Shown here: one piece after another, positions 21,620 through 33,109 of the stretch
Numbering within the stretch: position 1 is the stretch's first letter
How the letters are laid out: every line of letters begins with the position of its first letter
Assembly (NCBI GenBank): GCA_902651635.1
Contig: CACRSC010000472.1
Location: 1 to 41,855, forward strand
Direction of reading: 5' to 3'
DNA length: 41,855 bases
Source of the DNA: Mastigamoeba balamuthi
Taxonomy: Eukaryota; Evosea; Mastigamoebida; Mastigamoebidae
Notes under the pieces: generated by a model
Database searches by the model: none
Seen by the model: the letters and a program-made list of their open reading frames with translations, nothing else
Told to the model about the DNA's origin: nothing
Translations under genes and position numbers: made by a program

Positions 21620-23510
21620 TCACGTGCTGGAACTCGGGTCTGCCGGGTACGCCCACACGCCGAACACGGCGGGAAGCAGCGTGACAGAGAGGCCGGAGAT
21701 GACGAGGACTCCCAGGAGGCACACGAGCGCCCCCGGGGCCAGCACGTCGACGACGCGGAGCTTGCCAGACGCGAACACAATCACGTTGGAGACGCAGGCC
21801 ACGGGCGTCGCGAGCGAGAGCGAGCACGTGATCGCCACGGGGACCATCAGCAGTATGGGGTGCACGCGCAAACCCTCGGCAAGACCCCCGAGTATGGGCA
21901 TCAGAATCGACGCGCAAGAGATGTTGCTCATCACCTGCGTTAGCACCTGGAGGAGGCTCTCTTGAGTGGGGCATGAGACAGTGAAAGAGCAAACCGCAGC
22001 CAGCGAGCACGACGCGAGGATGGCAACGAAAGGGGGCACGCCTGTCGGCACGAGCGTCGACAGCCACTGCCCCAGCCCGCTGACCAGGAACCCCTTGGCC
22101 AGCGCAAGCCCTCCTCCGAACAGCAGCAACACGTCCCACGGCAGCTCCTTCACAGCCTTGCTGAAACGCGGAGAGGGTCAGCAACGACGGGACTGGCGTG
22201 TGACAGCGGCTTTGCGCACACATCCAGCAACGTTGTGTCCCACGACCCTTCAGGCGGCGGCAATGTGGGCTGCGGGGTTCCCCGATCGGCCGTCTCCTCG
22301 GGCTCAGGGGACTCGACATCGACATCGACAGCGGCAGCAGTCAGCACAGCAGAGGACACTCTGCCGGCATACGAACTGCGCCCGGGTATCAGGAAGAACA
22401 CGAGGGCGACGGCGACGCCGACTGTGCCGTCGTCGATCAGCTTCCTGTACGCGAGCGTCCTCGACCACCCGGGCAGCACGAACGAACCGAACCGCATGTC
22501 CGAGCGGAACGACCACAGGACGGCGACCAGGAGGAACAGGGCCAGCACGCACAGCTCCTCGAAGCACATCCTCGGCAGCCTCTGCGCCGCCCTAGCAGCC
22601 TGCGTCGCGGTTGGCGTGCTCTCGGACGAGTCGGTCTCGCGGAGCTCGACGTGGCCGCCGCCCGAGCGGCGCCCAGCCCACCGCTCTGGGAGGAAGGCCA
22701 TCGCCCAAAGCACGCCCACCGAGAGGGCGCCCAGGGCGAGGCTGCACGGCATAGCGAACTGCATCCACTTGCCGAACGAGACGTCGGAAGCGCCAGAGGG
22801 GATCATAGCGGCGTAGACTCTCGCGAACACCATGTTGGTCGGCGTGCCCACCAGCGTGGCCATGCCCCCGAGGCTCGACCCCCAGGCCACGGCCAGCAGC
22901 AGCGCCCGCTCGACGCGCGCCGCGCACCGGAGCGCGCGGGCCATGGCCAGGGCGTTGGGGTAGAGCAGCAGCGCTGTCGACGTGTTGGAGAGCCACATGC
23001 TCAGGGCCAGCGAGATGCCGAAGAGGCCCAGCAGCAGCGGGCACGGCCGCGCCCTCGCCAGCGCGACAGCCCTCAGCGACATCCTCTCGTGCAGCCCCCA
23101 CTTCTCCACCGCGGCGGCCACCAGGAACCTGCGGCATCGCCCCCGCGCCCCGCCGCGCACAGTAAGCCCGATTCCTATCTCCCGGAAACCCGTCAGGAGG
23201 AGAAATACCCGCTGACGCAAACACAGCTGATACTGTCGAAGTACTGCGAGGCGGTGAGGGAGCCGCCAGCGATGCCGAGCAGCGGGAAGAAGGCGACCGG
23301 GGCGAGGGCGGTGACGGCGAGCGGGATGGCCTCGGTGGCCCAGAGCGTGGCCATCAGGGCGGCCACTCCCAGGCAGCGCGAAGCTGCGCCGCCGGGGCGC
23401 GGCAGGCACGCGACGGCGCACAGCAGCGCCACCGAGAGCGCGATGCACAGGGCGCGCCGTGCCGCGGGGTGGCGCAGAGCGAGAAGGGCCCTGTGCGCGG
23501 TCATGGGCAT
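21620..23510 (-). CDS. SLC13/DASS-family sodium-coupled anion transporter
   Basis: Three exons are inferred: 23510-23209, 23128-22220 and 22160-21620, giving 583 residues. Family features: EAIPLAVTALAPVAFFPLLGI in the first membrane helices, GGFLVAAAVEKWGLHERM, the first SNT motif in MWLSNTSTALLLYP, a second equivalent SNISCASILMPILGG, and KELPWDVLLLFGGGLALAKG. These place it in the divalent anion:Na+ symporter family (di/tricarboxylates, sulfate or phosphate); the substrate cannot be told from sequence. A hydrophilic loop rich in Pro/Glu (about residues 370-400) separates two halves. Both joins restore conserved segments: SGG|FLVAA across intron 1 and LLD-V-KAVKELPW across intron 2. The start chosen is the first Met after a probable 5' acceptor (TTTTTCCTCAG). 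Confidence 0.9.
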
Positions 23511-25013
23511 CCGGTGCCTGAGGAAAAAACGACCCGGATGGGCAACAGATATTTTCTGGCCAACCAGATTCCCGTTGATTCCTGTTTTGTCGAACAGCGG
23601 GAACTCCAAGGTGGAGTTCTCCTTCCGACAAAGCCTTGCAGATATTCTCAGTATCTACGCTAGATAGAGTGCCCCGAAAAATGCGTCCCACCCGAAATAT
23701 CTGCCATACCCAAAATACTTCCACGAAATCAGTGCACAGGCTCCTGATGGGCATGTATTGCTGCAGCCGAACCAGGAATAGTACATCTATGTTTAGCATT
23801 CTATACTCGTTTGCTTTGACCTTTGATTGCCTGCACACTGTGAGAGTGACTAGATAGAGGTCATTTTATAGGTTATCATTATTATTAAGAGAAGAGGCAA
23901 ATCAAAGCCACCCCTGTTCACCTTTAGCTGATGCCAGCCCTTAGCAGCCAGTGATGCCAAGCAGCGGGAAGAAAGTGACAGGTGCAAGGGCAGTAATGGT
24001 GAGCAGGATGGCTTTAGTGGTTCATCATATAGATAGGCATAGACCATCATCATTTCCCATCTGCCTTCATCATATCTACCTACTTTCAGGAACCACAAAC
24101 ACAATAACTCACTTCTTAAGAGGCATATCAAAGCCATTTCCATTCATCATTAGTCAGTATCAGTCATTGGTGTCATCCAGCATGAACATTGATGAGTGGT
24201 GTCACCTAACTGACAAAGGATATTGTGACTGTGAAGAATAACAATAACAAGGATCCTAAGAACAAGAACACTGAGAATAATAATGAGAACAAGGTTCTAA
24301 ATCTCATAAAGACACAGCTAAGATTATTAACAAGATGATGAATGTGGCCAAGGACTGCAGTCTCACTGAGAGCAAACCAGATCACATCAATAGTGAAGAG
24401 CAGTCTGACTTCAAAACCACTGTAGCAAGTGCAAATATGTATTATGTACCTTCCTTCTTACTTTCCTCTGTCCTCCTCTCCTCTCTCTTCCAGTCTTACC
24501 ACTCTGTTGTGCAGGTCTGAACCCACATTACAATAAAGACTGTGCAGCTGATTTGAAAAGCTCAGGGGAGCAGAGTGTATAAGACCAGATCCAGCTGCTT
24601 CAGAATGCTCGTAAGACTGAGAAAGCCAAAGAAAAGACTGCTCTTGCCTTTACAGAGATGTGCATTTTCCCTTTGCAGATCACCAGTGGCTGTGCCAAGA
24701 AAATGCCTGCTCAGCTCAGCAAAAATACACTTATGTGACGTCAAGTTCACACTGGGCAAGCCAAGATAGCAGCAGTGCCCTCGCTATAACCCTTCTCCTC
24801 TCCACCCAGGCTCCCCTGGCCCGAAAGGGCAGACCCCTCACTGGTAGCGGAATGGGTGACCTAATATATTTCTATTTCTATTTCTCATAATGAAGGAGTT
24901 TTTTCTTATGGCCCAAAAGCTCCTTGCGATCCTGACGTGGGAGGTGTGAATCTCCGGCCACAGGGAAGATTTTTTTCGGGACTCAACCCCGTTACTCTAC
25001 TCTACCGACACCT
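23511..25013. other. AT-rich, CpG-poor intergenic island
   Basis: The first part (23520-23700) probably holds the SLC13 promoter. It has a GAACTCC/GGAGTTC hairpin near 23611-23630, CAGATATTTTCTG at 23546-23558 and AGATA-TTCTCAG-TATCT at 23640-23656. The remainder is AT-rich with only short ORFs, apart from the decayed SLC13 fragment at 23943-24022. No transposase or RNA gene is recognised. Confidence 0.55.
23943..24022 (-). pseudogene. Decayed 80-bp copy of SLC13 exon 1
   Basis: This 80-base stretch aligns without gaps to 23261-23340 inside exon 1 of the neighbouring transporter gene. I count 62 identities and 18 differences. All 18 are changes from G/C in the gene to A/T in the copy, and 15 are transitions. 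Translated on the minus strand it still resembles the transporter (ITALAPVTFFPLLGIT) but meets a stop at once. No flanking homology is clear, so this is a fragment of an old duplication. Confidence 0.75.
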
Positions 25014-26557
25014 ATGTCGCGCAGACCGGGTCCCCTGCCCGTGCCCCGCCTGCAGCAGGACATCGACACGCTGCGGCGCAGGGGCGGGGACGTGGCCCTC
25101 TGGCCCTGGGACTCGCTCGGCAGGGCCGCCGACACGCTGCGCGCGGCGTCCCGCGTCCTCACCGAGGAGGAGTTCGCCCACGACCCCACGCGCGTCCGCA
25201 CCGTCCTCGTGGCCCCTGGCGCCGTCCGCCACCTCGCCCACATGCCGCATCTGCACGAGCTGCTCCAGAAAACCGCCCAGATTCCCCGGAGGGAAAACCG
25301 CGTCACCGATGACGTGGAGTTCTGGGAAGTATCTTTCTCGGGCGGCGCGCTCGCGCGGTTCAAGGCCCGCGAGCTCTTCCCCGTGGCGCGGAGCCGGGTG
25401 CTGGTGGTGGACCCCAGCGCCTTCGAGACCCGGGGGCTGGCGGAGCTCGCGGCCAGCGTGCTGCTGCGTCTCGCGGTGCTGCGCGGCGACTGCGAGGTCG
25501 TCGTGGGCCCCGCGGCCGCCGCCGAGGCCAGGAACGCCGGCGTGGGCGCGGTCGACCTCAGCTACCTCGCGGAGCGGAACCCGCTTGGGGCCAGGGCCAG
25601 CCAGGCGGTGGACGCGTCGGAGCTGGCGGACGAGGTCGCCACCACCGAGTTTGAGAACTTCCGCCAGGTCATCGTCGTCGTCAGCCCGCGCCTGCTCGAG
25701 AACGGCGTCTATGCGGTGCGCAAGCGCTCGCGCACCCGGCGGCCCCATCGCGGGCGCTGAGCACGTGGCCACACACACCGCGCAGGAGGAGGGGCTGGTG
25801 CTCAGGGTCAGCGCGGACAGGGGCCTGCTGTTCCTGCTCGACGGCCAGGGCGTTGTCCCGCCGTCCGTCCCCACGGCTGCCGCGCACTCGGCGTGCCCGG
25901 CGCCCAAGAGGCAGAGGATCCTGGGCAAAGAGCAGGGGCAGGCCACCACAGACGATCAGCTCATGGGTTGCCACTCAGCTCTCCCGTTCTCGCGTCCCCA
26001 GAGACAACAACTGACTTGGCCCACCAGAGGCGATTCTGAGCACGCCCACGCGGCACGTGCACATGATGCAGTCGGAGAGAGGCCGCAACCTCGACAAGCT
26101 GCTCGAGGTCATCAAGGAAACACGGGCCGAGGCGTGCGTCAGGATATCCGAGGACGCGTTCATCGCAAGCTTCCACACCGTCCAGGACGCCGAGAACGTG
26201 ATCTCTGCGCTCGACAACAACGCCAAGTACAGGAACCCGAGCGTCACCAAGTACATACCCAACCTCGGGAGGACGCCCTCGATCCGCGTGGAGATCAGGA
26301 ACGTGGACAACCGCTATACGGCGGCCGTTGTACGCGAACTGCGCCAGCACATGGCGATAGAAGCGTCTATACGCGACAGCCCCATGACGAACCCGACGTG
26401 GGTCAAGAAAGTAGCGGGCATCACGCGGGTCGTCGCCGAGTTCCCGACAACGCGGGCTGCTCTCGAGGCGGTGCTCACGCTCAACGACAGAGAAATCGGG
26501 GACGCACGCACTCATCTCATGGCAGTTTTCGCTCCGGCCCCTGGTGCTCTGTACTGA
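25014..26557 (+). CDS. Unrecognised two-part protein
   Basis: Three exons are inferred, 25014-25715, 25786-25966 and 26028-26557, giving 470 residues. I do not recognise the family. The N-terminal ~235 residues have alternating hydrophobic strands and helices (VRTVLVAPGAVRHL, RVLVVDPSAFETRG, LAASVLLRLAVLRGDCEVVV, FRQVIVVVSPRLLENGVYA). They suggest an alpha/beta domain. A variable linker (exon 2) contains the basic string PKRQRIL. The C-terminal ~165 residues (RISEDAFIASFHTVQDAENV, then RVEIRNVDNRYTAAVVRELR and ITRVVAEFPTTRAALEAVL) have beta-alpha-beta-beta-like spacing that could be two divergent RRM-type folds. This is a weak guess from pattern only. Donors are GTGCGC and GTTGCC, and both joins are in phase. 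No signal peptide or membrane segment is seen. Confidence 0.7.
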
Positions 26558-26727
26558 AGACCGCAATGCTACAACTGGTTGTGCACCAGTCCAGCTGTGC
26601 ACAACAATACGCTAGAGCGTTGAAACCTAGTATGCCCATCGATTAAATTGCCCAGAGCAAAGCGAATTGTATTGCAAGCAGAGGTGTTGGACGAGTGCTC
26701 TGGTGGACTCGTAAGCTTGACGAGATC

Positions 26728-29700
26728 CTATTTATTCAGAAGGTCGTCGATGGACTCGTCGTCGTCGGTGGGGAGCGCCTTCTTCGGCTGGCCTGCGTCC
26801 TTGTCCTTCTCAGGTGCAACCGGGGCCGATGGATCGCCATTCCCGATCTTAGCAGGCTCTGGCTGGCCAGACTTATTGGCAGGCGTTCCCAGCGTACTAC
26901 CTCCTCTCGTTTTCAACTTACCGAACATCGCCATGGCCTCCATTGCGACAGCAGGCTCTGCGGACCGTGAGAAATCGGAGAAGAGGATTCGAAGACATAC
27001 GGTTGCCTGGCTGGCCCCTTCCCCTTCCGACAGCAGGAGCCGCCGCCTTCTTTTCGGCCATCTTCGCAGCCTTATCGGCCTTGTCCTGGTTGTCCTTGAT
27101 CTCCTTTGCAGCCTTGTCGAAGGCCGTGTGGAACTGCCGAGAGGTAAGACAGCTGCACACAATGTGGCACAGTTCGCACGTTACAGATGGCGGCAAAGAA
27201 GTCTTCGGTGGTCATGGACGGGTCTTCTCCGAAGAACTCGACGGTCTTCTTGAACGATTCCTCCGCAGCCTTGAACGTCGCCTCGACCTTCTCGAACTGA
27301 GCCTTGGACTCGGCCAGGAAAGCGTTCATCACCTGCTCGAACTTGTCCTTTTCGGGTTTGTTGGGCACGCTTGCATATTCCGAGAGCTCGTTCTCGAGCT
27401 GCTTGAGGCCCTTGCGCAGCGACGCAAGGTCCGCCTGCTGCTGCGTAAGCGGCGACCTGCGCGCAGCCTCGATAGCGCTCATGTCGTTCCACCAGTCCAC
27501 GGCGTCGGACATGTGCTCAGTGAGCATCTCGTTGAGTGCGTGCATCAGCGTGTACTTGGGGTCCGAGGACGAGCGCAGCTCCGAGAGCTGAGTCAGGGAC
27601 TCGAGCCGGTACCCGTACAGCCCGCCGCGAACACTTCCCGCGTTGATGAAATTGCCGAGTGCCAGCACGACCTCCAGAACACGCAGGAACTTCTTGCTCT
27701 CGCGTACCTGAGAGCACGCAGACAGCAGAGCCTCGCAGCCGGGAGCAGTCTCGGCGAGCTTGGGCCCGAACTGCATTTGGAACAGCAGAGACTCGGCACG
27801 CTGCTGCAGGCGCGGCACCTCAGAGAGATCCAGGAGGAACTGCTCTGGGCGGTCGAGAGCGGCACGCTCGTCCGCGTGTTCCTTCAGCATCTCTGCCTCC
27901 TCGCTGCTGGGGACGCACTTGACGAAGTTGGTAATGAAAACCGGGCCAAGCGTGTTCGAGTCTAGCGACCACACTGCGCTGACCAGCTCCGCCACTGGCG
28001 CCTTAACCGACGACAGAGTGATGGCTACGGGTGTCGTTAGCAGAAAGACAACTTGGGGAAGTGGTCTCACAAATGTTCTGCGACTTCTTCGGGTCCAGCA
28101 GTTTGATCGCCTGGGCCTTCCCTCCCGCGGCTGCCGGATCAGCCTTCTTCTCGGCAGCGGCCTTGGCGGCGAACAGCTTCTCGAGCTTCTCTACGCTCCC
28201 GCCGAGCTCCGTGAGATTTGGCTCGTTGGCGTTGACCCAGAATGTCTGCTGCAGCTTGTTCGTTGCTGGCTTCTTCCACTGCAGCTGGACCATCTTAACG
28301 CTTGGCTTAACCAGTGCAGGCTTGCCTCCACGTGGGCCTCCAAACGCTGGCCCACCTCTGCCTCCAGGCGGAGGGGGCGGCGGGGGCCCACCCATTCCCG
28401 GAGGCGGGGGTGGGGGCGGCGGCCCACCCATGCCCGGCATTGGCGGCGGCGGAGGAGGACCTCCCATGCCTGGCATCGGGGGAGGAGGCGGTGGTCCTCC
28501 CATTCCTGGCATCGGTGGCGGCGGCGGCGGCGGAGCCCCGGAAGACTCGCCCCCGGGCATCGGCGGAGGCGGCGGAGGCGGTGCTCCGCCTTCGCCGGAC
28601 CCCGGAAGCGGAGGCGGGGGTGGAGGAGCCGCACCCTCTGCGACAGCAGACTCCTCAACCGCGTTTGGCAGCTGCAGAGACTTGCCAGCGAGTGGCTTTG
28701 CACACATAGCTGCAGGAGGTGGGGGCGGTAGCGGGGGAGGTGGTGGGCCTCCACCCGTGGCAACCTCTTGGGACTGTACTGCACCAGCCGCAGAACCCAC
28801 ACCCGCTGCAAGCTGCTGGCGAAGAGCGTCGCGCTCACGTATGACAGCCTCGAGCTCCTTTCTGACTCCCTCGAGGCTCGATCGCATAGTGTCAGCGCTC
28901 ACGGCCTGCTGAGCGTCTTGCGACTTTGCCGCGTTGAGCTCGCGTTCCCTTGCGAGTGCCGCCTCGAGCTCGCGAGTCAGCCTCGCTATCTCCGTCGCTG
29001 AGGCCGCGTCCTGGGCCTGCGGGCCAGTCTGCGCCAGCACGGCCTTGTTCTGAGCTTCCATGGCCTTGGCTGCCAGAGCGTCCGCCTCCGCTTTCTTCGC
29101 CGCGAGCTGCTCGCTGAGCGACGCGTTCTCTCTTTTGATCCTCTCGGATTCCTCCTTGGCAACGTGCTCTTCCCTCTTGTGCTGCTCATTCGCGTTCGAT
29201 GCCGCTGCACAGAAAGTGTTAGTTACTCGACGGGGCATTGAAGGGGGGGAGAAAAGAGCACCTTGCAGAGCGGCCTCGAGCTCAGCTGCCTTCGATTTCA
29301 GAGCAGAGGTAGCGGCCAGCTCGTCGCGAAGGCGCGAGCACTCGGCCATCTGCGCCGCCCGCTGCCTCTCGAGCTCCTCCGAGGCCGCCCTCATCGCCGC
29401 GGTGGACGCCTCGAGCTCTGCGAGCCTTCTCTGTGCTGCAGTGAGCTCTGCCCCGCGCCCCACGTCCGTCCTGCGCGCGGCCTCGGCGAGGTCGTTCGCC
29501 TTCTGCTCGGCGGCAACCTTCTCCGACTCGGCCTTGGTCCGCGATGCCTTCTCTGCGTCCAGCTGCTCGCGCAGCTGCGCCTCAACTGTCTGGCGCTGTT
29601 TCGCTGCACGCTCAGCAGCTACAGCGTCCGACTTGGTCTTGGCGAGCTCCTCCTTGAGGCTCTGAAGCTGCTTGACGAGCTCTGGATCAGGCGCTGCCGC

Positions 29701-31192
29701 CTGCTGTGGGGCCTTCTGCGAAGCAACAGCAGCAGCAGCCTTCTTGCGCTCATGCTGTGGCAGGCGTGGCATCGACGTTAGTCGGGTGCCGAAACGAAGG
29801 GGAAGAGAACCTTGAGGTCTGCTTCGAGCTTTGCTATCCGCTCCGCAGCAACCGCATTCTCCTTGCGCAGCTGGTCGACGGCCCTCGACTGCGCGACGAC
29901 GCCGTCGGGGGCAGCACCGTCCTTTGCCTGCTTGGCCCTGCGCTCCTCCTCCTTGGCGCGCGCCTCCTCGGCCTTCTTGTACTCGGCGACCTTCTTCCTG
30001 GCATCCCTCAGCTGGTCGTGCAGCTCCTTCTCGTAGTCGACCAGCGCACCGCTCTTGACGGCTGCCCTCCTGTCCGCCTCGTTGAACTGCAGCAGCGCCG
30101 CCCTGCGTGCAGCGTCGCACATGCGCACGCGCACCTTGTCGCTGCGAGTACCGTACAATCAGCCCAGGCGCAACACGCACTCTATCTGGGGAGTGGGGGA
30201 CGTGCCTCTCGGCCCCCGAGACCCTGGACGCCGCAGAGCACAGCGAGCGCAGCACAGACAGCAGAGCCGCCTTGCACTGTGCGTCCGAGACGACCCTCTC
30301 CGCGGCCAAGCGCGCCAGCTCGCCCGCGTCGCCCGCAGACGCCCCCGCGGGCCCGCTGATGGAGGCCCTGTACTCGGCGTCGGCCCCGAGGGCCTCGCTC
30401 CACCTCCTGGCCCCCTCCTCGTCGAGCGCGGGGGCCACGTCTGCCCCGTCGACGCCGAGCATCTCCTCGAGCAGCCCCCTGCGCGATGCCGCGTCCGGGG
30501 CCCCGCAGACGCACGCGAGCGCCAGCGCCGCCGCGGACCTGCGCTCGCCCGCGCTCGCCGCCAGCGCCTCGGCCACGGGCCCCCACGCGCCCGCGGGGCC
30601 CCCGCCGGCCGCGCCGTGCAGCGCCGCGACGACCCTGCGCTGCCACTCGGCGCCGCCCGCCGCCGAGGCCGCGAGGTACGCGAGCGCCGCCGCGCGGGCC
30701 TCCGCGGTGACGCGGCGCGCGCAGAGGGCGACGGCGGCCACGAGGCGCTTGTCCCGCGCGGACTCGGCGCACGCGGTCGCCAGCGACGCCGCGCACGCGC
30801 AGACGCCGGCGACCGAGGCGTCCGAGGCGCCGCCGGGCGAGTGCGCGCAGAGGCGCGCGGCCGCGGACGCCAGCGCGTGCGCGCCGCCCGCGGAGCAGAA
30901 CTCGGCGGCCCACGACTGCGCCCCGGCGGACAGCGCGGCGCGGACCGCGCGGATCGCCGACTCGCGCGTCGAGCTCGAGCGGAGGTCCTTGGCGATGCGC
31001 TGGCGTGGGGGGCGAGATGAGTTGAAATCGCTAAAAATACGCGAGGGGAAATCGGCGAGAATGCACAGAGGGCGAGGAGGCGGTGGACGAGGACGAGGGG
31101 CGCGAGTGGTGGGGCCTGTGGTGGGATTGCGATGCGTGGGGCGCGTGCGTGGCGCTGGGGGCCTTGGGGGCCCTGGCCACCGCGTCGGCCAT
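26728..31192 (-). CDS. Diaphanous-type formin (GBD/FH3, coiled coil, FH1, FH2)
   Basis: Eight exons are inferred: 31192-31067, 30999-30206, 30141-29811, 29754-29262, 29204-28071, 28024-27180, 27133-27001 and 26957-26728, giving about 1,361 residues. A Ser/His/Pro-rich start (1-42) is followed by an Ala-rich helical GBD/FH3-like region (~45-306). A long coiled coil (~310-730) follows. FH1 (~732-880) has about eight poly-Pro tracts separated by MPGMGG-type linkers, sites for profilin-actin. FH2 (~885-1270) is shown by [29 protein letters not shown] and [11 protein letters not shown]. Formins nucleate and elongate unbranched actin filaments, and GBD/FH3 allows Rho-GTPase control. The C-terminus ends SIDDLLNK, like the start of a diaphanous autoregulatory motif but cut short. 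Intron 2 is best read with a GC donor (AG|GCACGT); a weaker in-phase GT site (GTCCAG) exists a few bases upstream. Confidence 0.93.
28428..28535. repeat. Three tandem 36-bp units in FH1
   Basis: Imperfect 36-base units starting at 28428, 28464 and 28500 encode the repeated poly-Pro/MPGMGG modules of the formin FH1 region. Confidence 0.8.
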
Positions 31193-31609
31193 GGTGGGCG
31201 ATCGCGTATGGATATGTACTTGTACGTATCTCACGCGGAATGGGCAAAAGGCCCGGTGACGACTGACGAAAAATCCCCGGTCGCAATGCTGATTCGCCCG
31301 AGCTATCCACAAAGGCTTGGGATCCAAACACGATGTCTCCGCACAGATACAAGACTGCTTTCCCCAGAGGAATCTCATGGCTGTGATAGTACCTTTGCCT
31401 ACTCCTGCCGTGAGCGTTCCACTCTTCGAGCCCGGTGGTTGGTGGAGTGACTGGTAAACAACTGCCCGTCATAAGTGACTTTTTGGATTCCTGAATCTGG
31501 ATTGCGAATGCTACAAGATCGGGTTTGTGGGGCAGTAAATCACACTGTTTACCCCCTCGCATCTGGTAATGCAAGACATACTTTCTTTTTTCGTTCTTGT
31601 CTGTTGATT
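31193..31609. other. Spacer between the formin start and the GT92 gene end
   Basis: It holds the presumed formin promoter and the GT92 3' UTR. The near-palindrome at 31211-31230 is the only notable motif. No conserved ORF is seen. Confidence 0.45.
31211..31230. promoter_or_regulatory. GATATGTAC/GTACGTATC near-palindrome upstream of the formin gene
   Basis: GATA...GTAC faces GTAC...TATC, about 19 bases upstream of the inferred formin ATG. It joins the recurring GATA/TATC inverted repeats seen near other genes. A regulatory role is inferred only. Confidence 0.35.
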
Positions 31610-32971
31610 TCATTGGTATTGTTTTGTCATTTTGTGCCTGTCGTACTTGCTCATGGATTTGTTTAGTATGGTGCCCCACTGCTTCCACAGTCCGTTGAAT
31701 AGTTTCTTGGTCGGGTCTCCTGGGATATCCTTGCGTCCCCATACGGCCCTAATGTGTACAAGACTTACTCTGCGCTGTGACACGCTCTGCACACCGTAAC
31801 CCTTCCCCAGCATTGCGTTATGAATGCTGGACCCCCACACGCGCTCGGGTATGCAGACCATTTTGGGCGGTGATACCAGCTTCCGCACGGGCTGCCGGAA
31901 TTGGTCCAGCAGCAGCCGTTCAGGGTCGTAGGAGACGTTCTGCGGGTAAGGCCCAATCTCATGGCCGAACCTGATACGCGCGCAGCCGTCGCTGCTGCGC
32001 TCGAGGTCACGCCAGAGGCCCGCGAGGAACCTGCCCTTGGGGTCGTCGAGGAACTCGTCCATGTCCCACACCGTGACGAGGTCGACCTCGCCGCGCGCGT
32101 GGAACAGGCAGTGCGCGAGCAGCTCGCGCTGGTCCCAGAAGTACAGCGACCTGCGCACGTTCTCGGGTTTCTGCGACATGAACGGCACCCTGCGCACGAC
32201 GACGCTGCCGGGCTCGCCCCCGATGCCGAGCTCTCTCACGACGTCGGCGTACGTCTTGTTGGCGACCTCTGTCCTGTCGTAGATCCAGAACTTGCTCACC
32301 CCCAGCAGCTTGTGGTACTCGACCCACTCGGCGACCGCATACGGCCTCACGGCGTACGTCAGCGGCGCCAGGCACGCCCCTATCCTCGGCCTCCCCCCGC
32401 CGCTCGCCTGCGGGCGGGCGCAGAACCCGACCCTCGCGTGCGCCACGCCCGGCACGTGCCCGAACTCGACGGTGAGCTCTCTGTGCCCGCCCCGCAGCAT
32501 CCTCGCAGCGTCGAGCTCCACCCCCGGGCACTGCATCGCCATCGAGGACCCCCTGCCCCCGTCGATGACCGTGCACTCCCTCCACACGCCCCCCGCCGTG
32601 CCCGCGACGCGCGCGAGGACGGTGGTGACGAGCTCGGCCGCGCGGCCCATGGGGCGCGAGAGCAGCGAGCGGCCCCACTTGAAGGTCTCTCCCGCGCTCT
32701 CGGCGTAGACGGCGAACGTGGCCCCGCCGCGGTCGACGCCCGCGTTGATGTCGGCCCCGGCGATGTAGAGCCGGCCCTCGGGGCTCGGGGCCGAGAGCGG
32801 CAGGGAGACGGGGAAGAGCGAGTCGGAGCAGGGCCTCCACGACAGCCGCGCGCTGGCGCCGCCGCTCGCGGGCTCGCCGGCAGCCTCGTGCACGGGGCTC
32901 AGGTACACGAGCAGCGCGGCCAGCACGCACAGGCACAGCAGCGGCAGGAAGAGCACGCGCGCGCGATGCAT
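31610..32971 (-). CDS. GT92 (DUF23) family glycosyltransferase, type II membrane protein
   Basis: A single exon encodes 453 residues. A short basic start (MHRAR) is followed by one hydrophobic segment (VLFLPLLCLCVLAALLVYL), the signal anchor of a Golgi type II protein. Residues ~205 onward carry the GT92 signature: YAVAEWVEYHKLLGVSKFWI, a DMDEF metal/sugar-nucleotide DxD motif in VTVWDMDEFLDD, then IGPYPQNVSYDP and KMVCIPERV. GT92 enzymes characterised in animals and plants transfer beta-1,4-galactose to fucose or to pectic galactan; the substrate here is unknown. Residues 30-190 resemble no domain I know. The start is the first in-frame ATG and gives a credible anchor. It lies 138 bases beyond the stop of the phosphoesterase gene on the same strand. 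Confidence 0.9.
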   Translation of the reverse strand: MHRARVLFLPLLCLCVLAALLVYLSPVHEAAGEPASGGASARLSWRPCSDSLFPVSLPLSAPSPEGRLYIAGADINAGVDRGGATFAVYAESAGETFKWGRSLLSRPMGRAAELVTTVLARVAGTAGGVWRECTVIDGGRGSSMAMQCPGVELDAARMLRGGHRELTVEFGHVPGVAHARVGFCARPQASGGGRPRIGACLAPLTYAVRPYAVAEWVEYHKLLGVSKFWIYDRTEVANKTYADVVRELGIGGEPGSVVVRRVPFMSQKPENVRRSLYFWDQRELLAHCLFHARGEVDLVTVWDMDEFLDDPKGRFLAGLWRDLERSSDGCARIRFGHEIGPYPQNVSYDPERLLLDQFRQPVRKLVSPPKMVCIPERVWGSSIHNAMLGKGYGVQSVSQRRVSLVHIRAVWGRKDIPGDPTKKLFNGLWKQWGTILNKSMSKYDRHKMTKQYQ

Positions 32972-33109
32972 TATGTGGGCTGTCGAGGATGCCGTTTACC
33001 GATAAAAATTGACAGGAATAAACGTCAGATACCACGTGTCCTATACAACTCTTCGAGGCTTGAAGAAGCACCAAACGTTCATTTTGTTGGCTGTTTGAGT
33101 GGTGTTCGG

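Noticed and set aside
22150-23838. Single 562-codon frame across the SLC13 gene with an extra N-terminus
   Set aside because: The frame upstream of 23128 is out of phase with the conserved first helices and reads through intron 1 and AT-rich upstream DNA.
30107-31450. Long open frame on the plus strand (447 codons)
   Set aside because: It is antisense to formin exon 2, Ala/Ser-rich from GC bias, and crosses the formin promoter without any recognisable motif.
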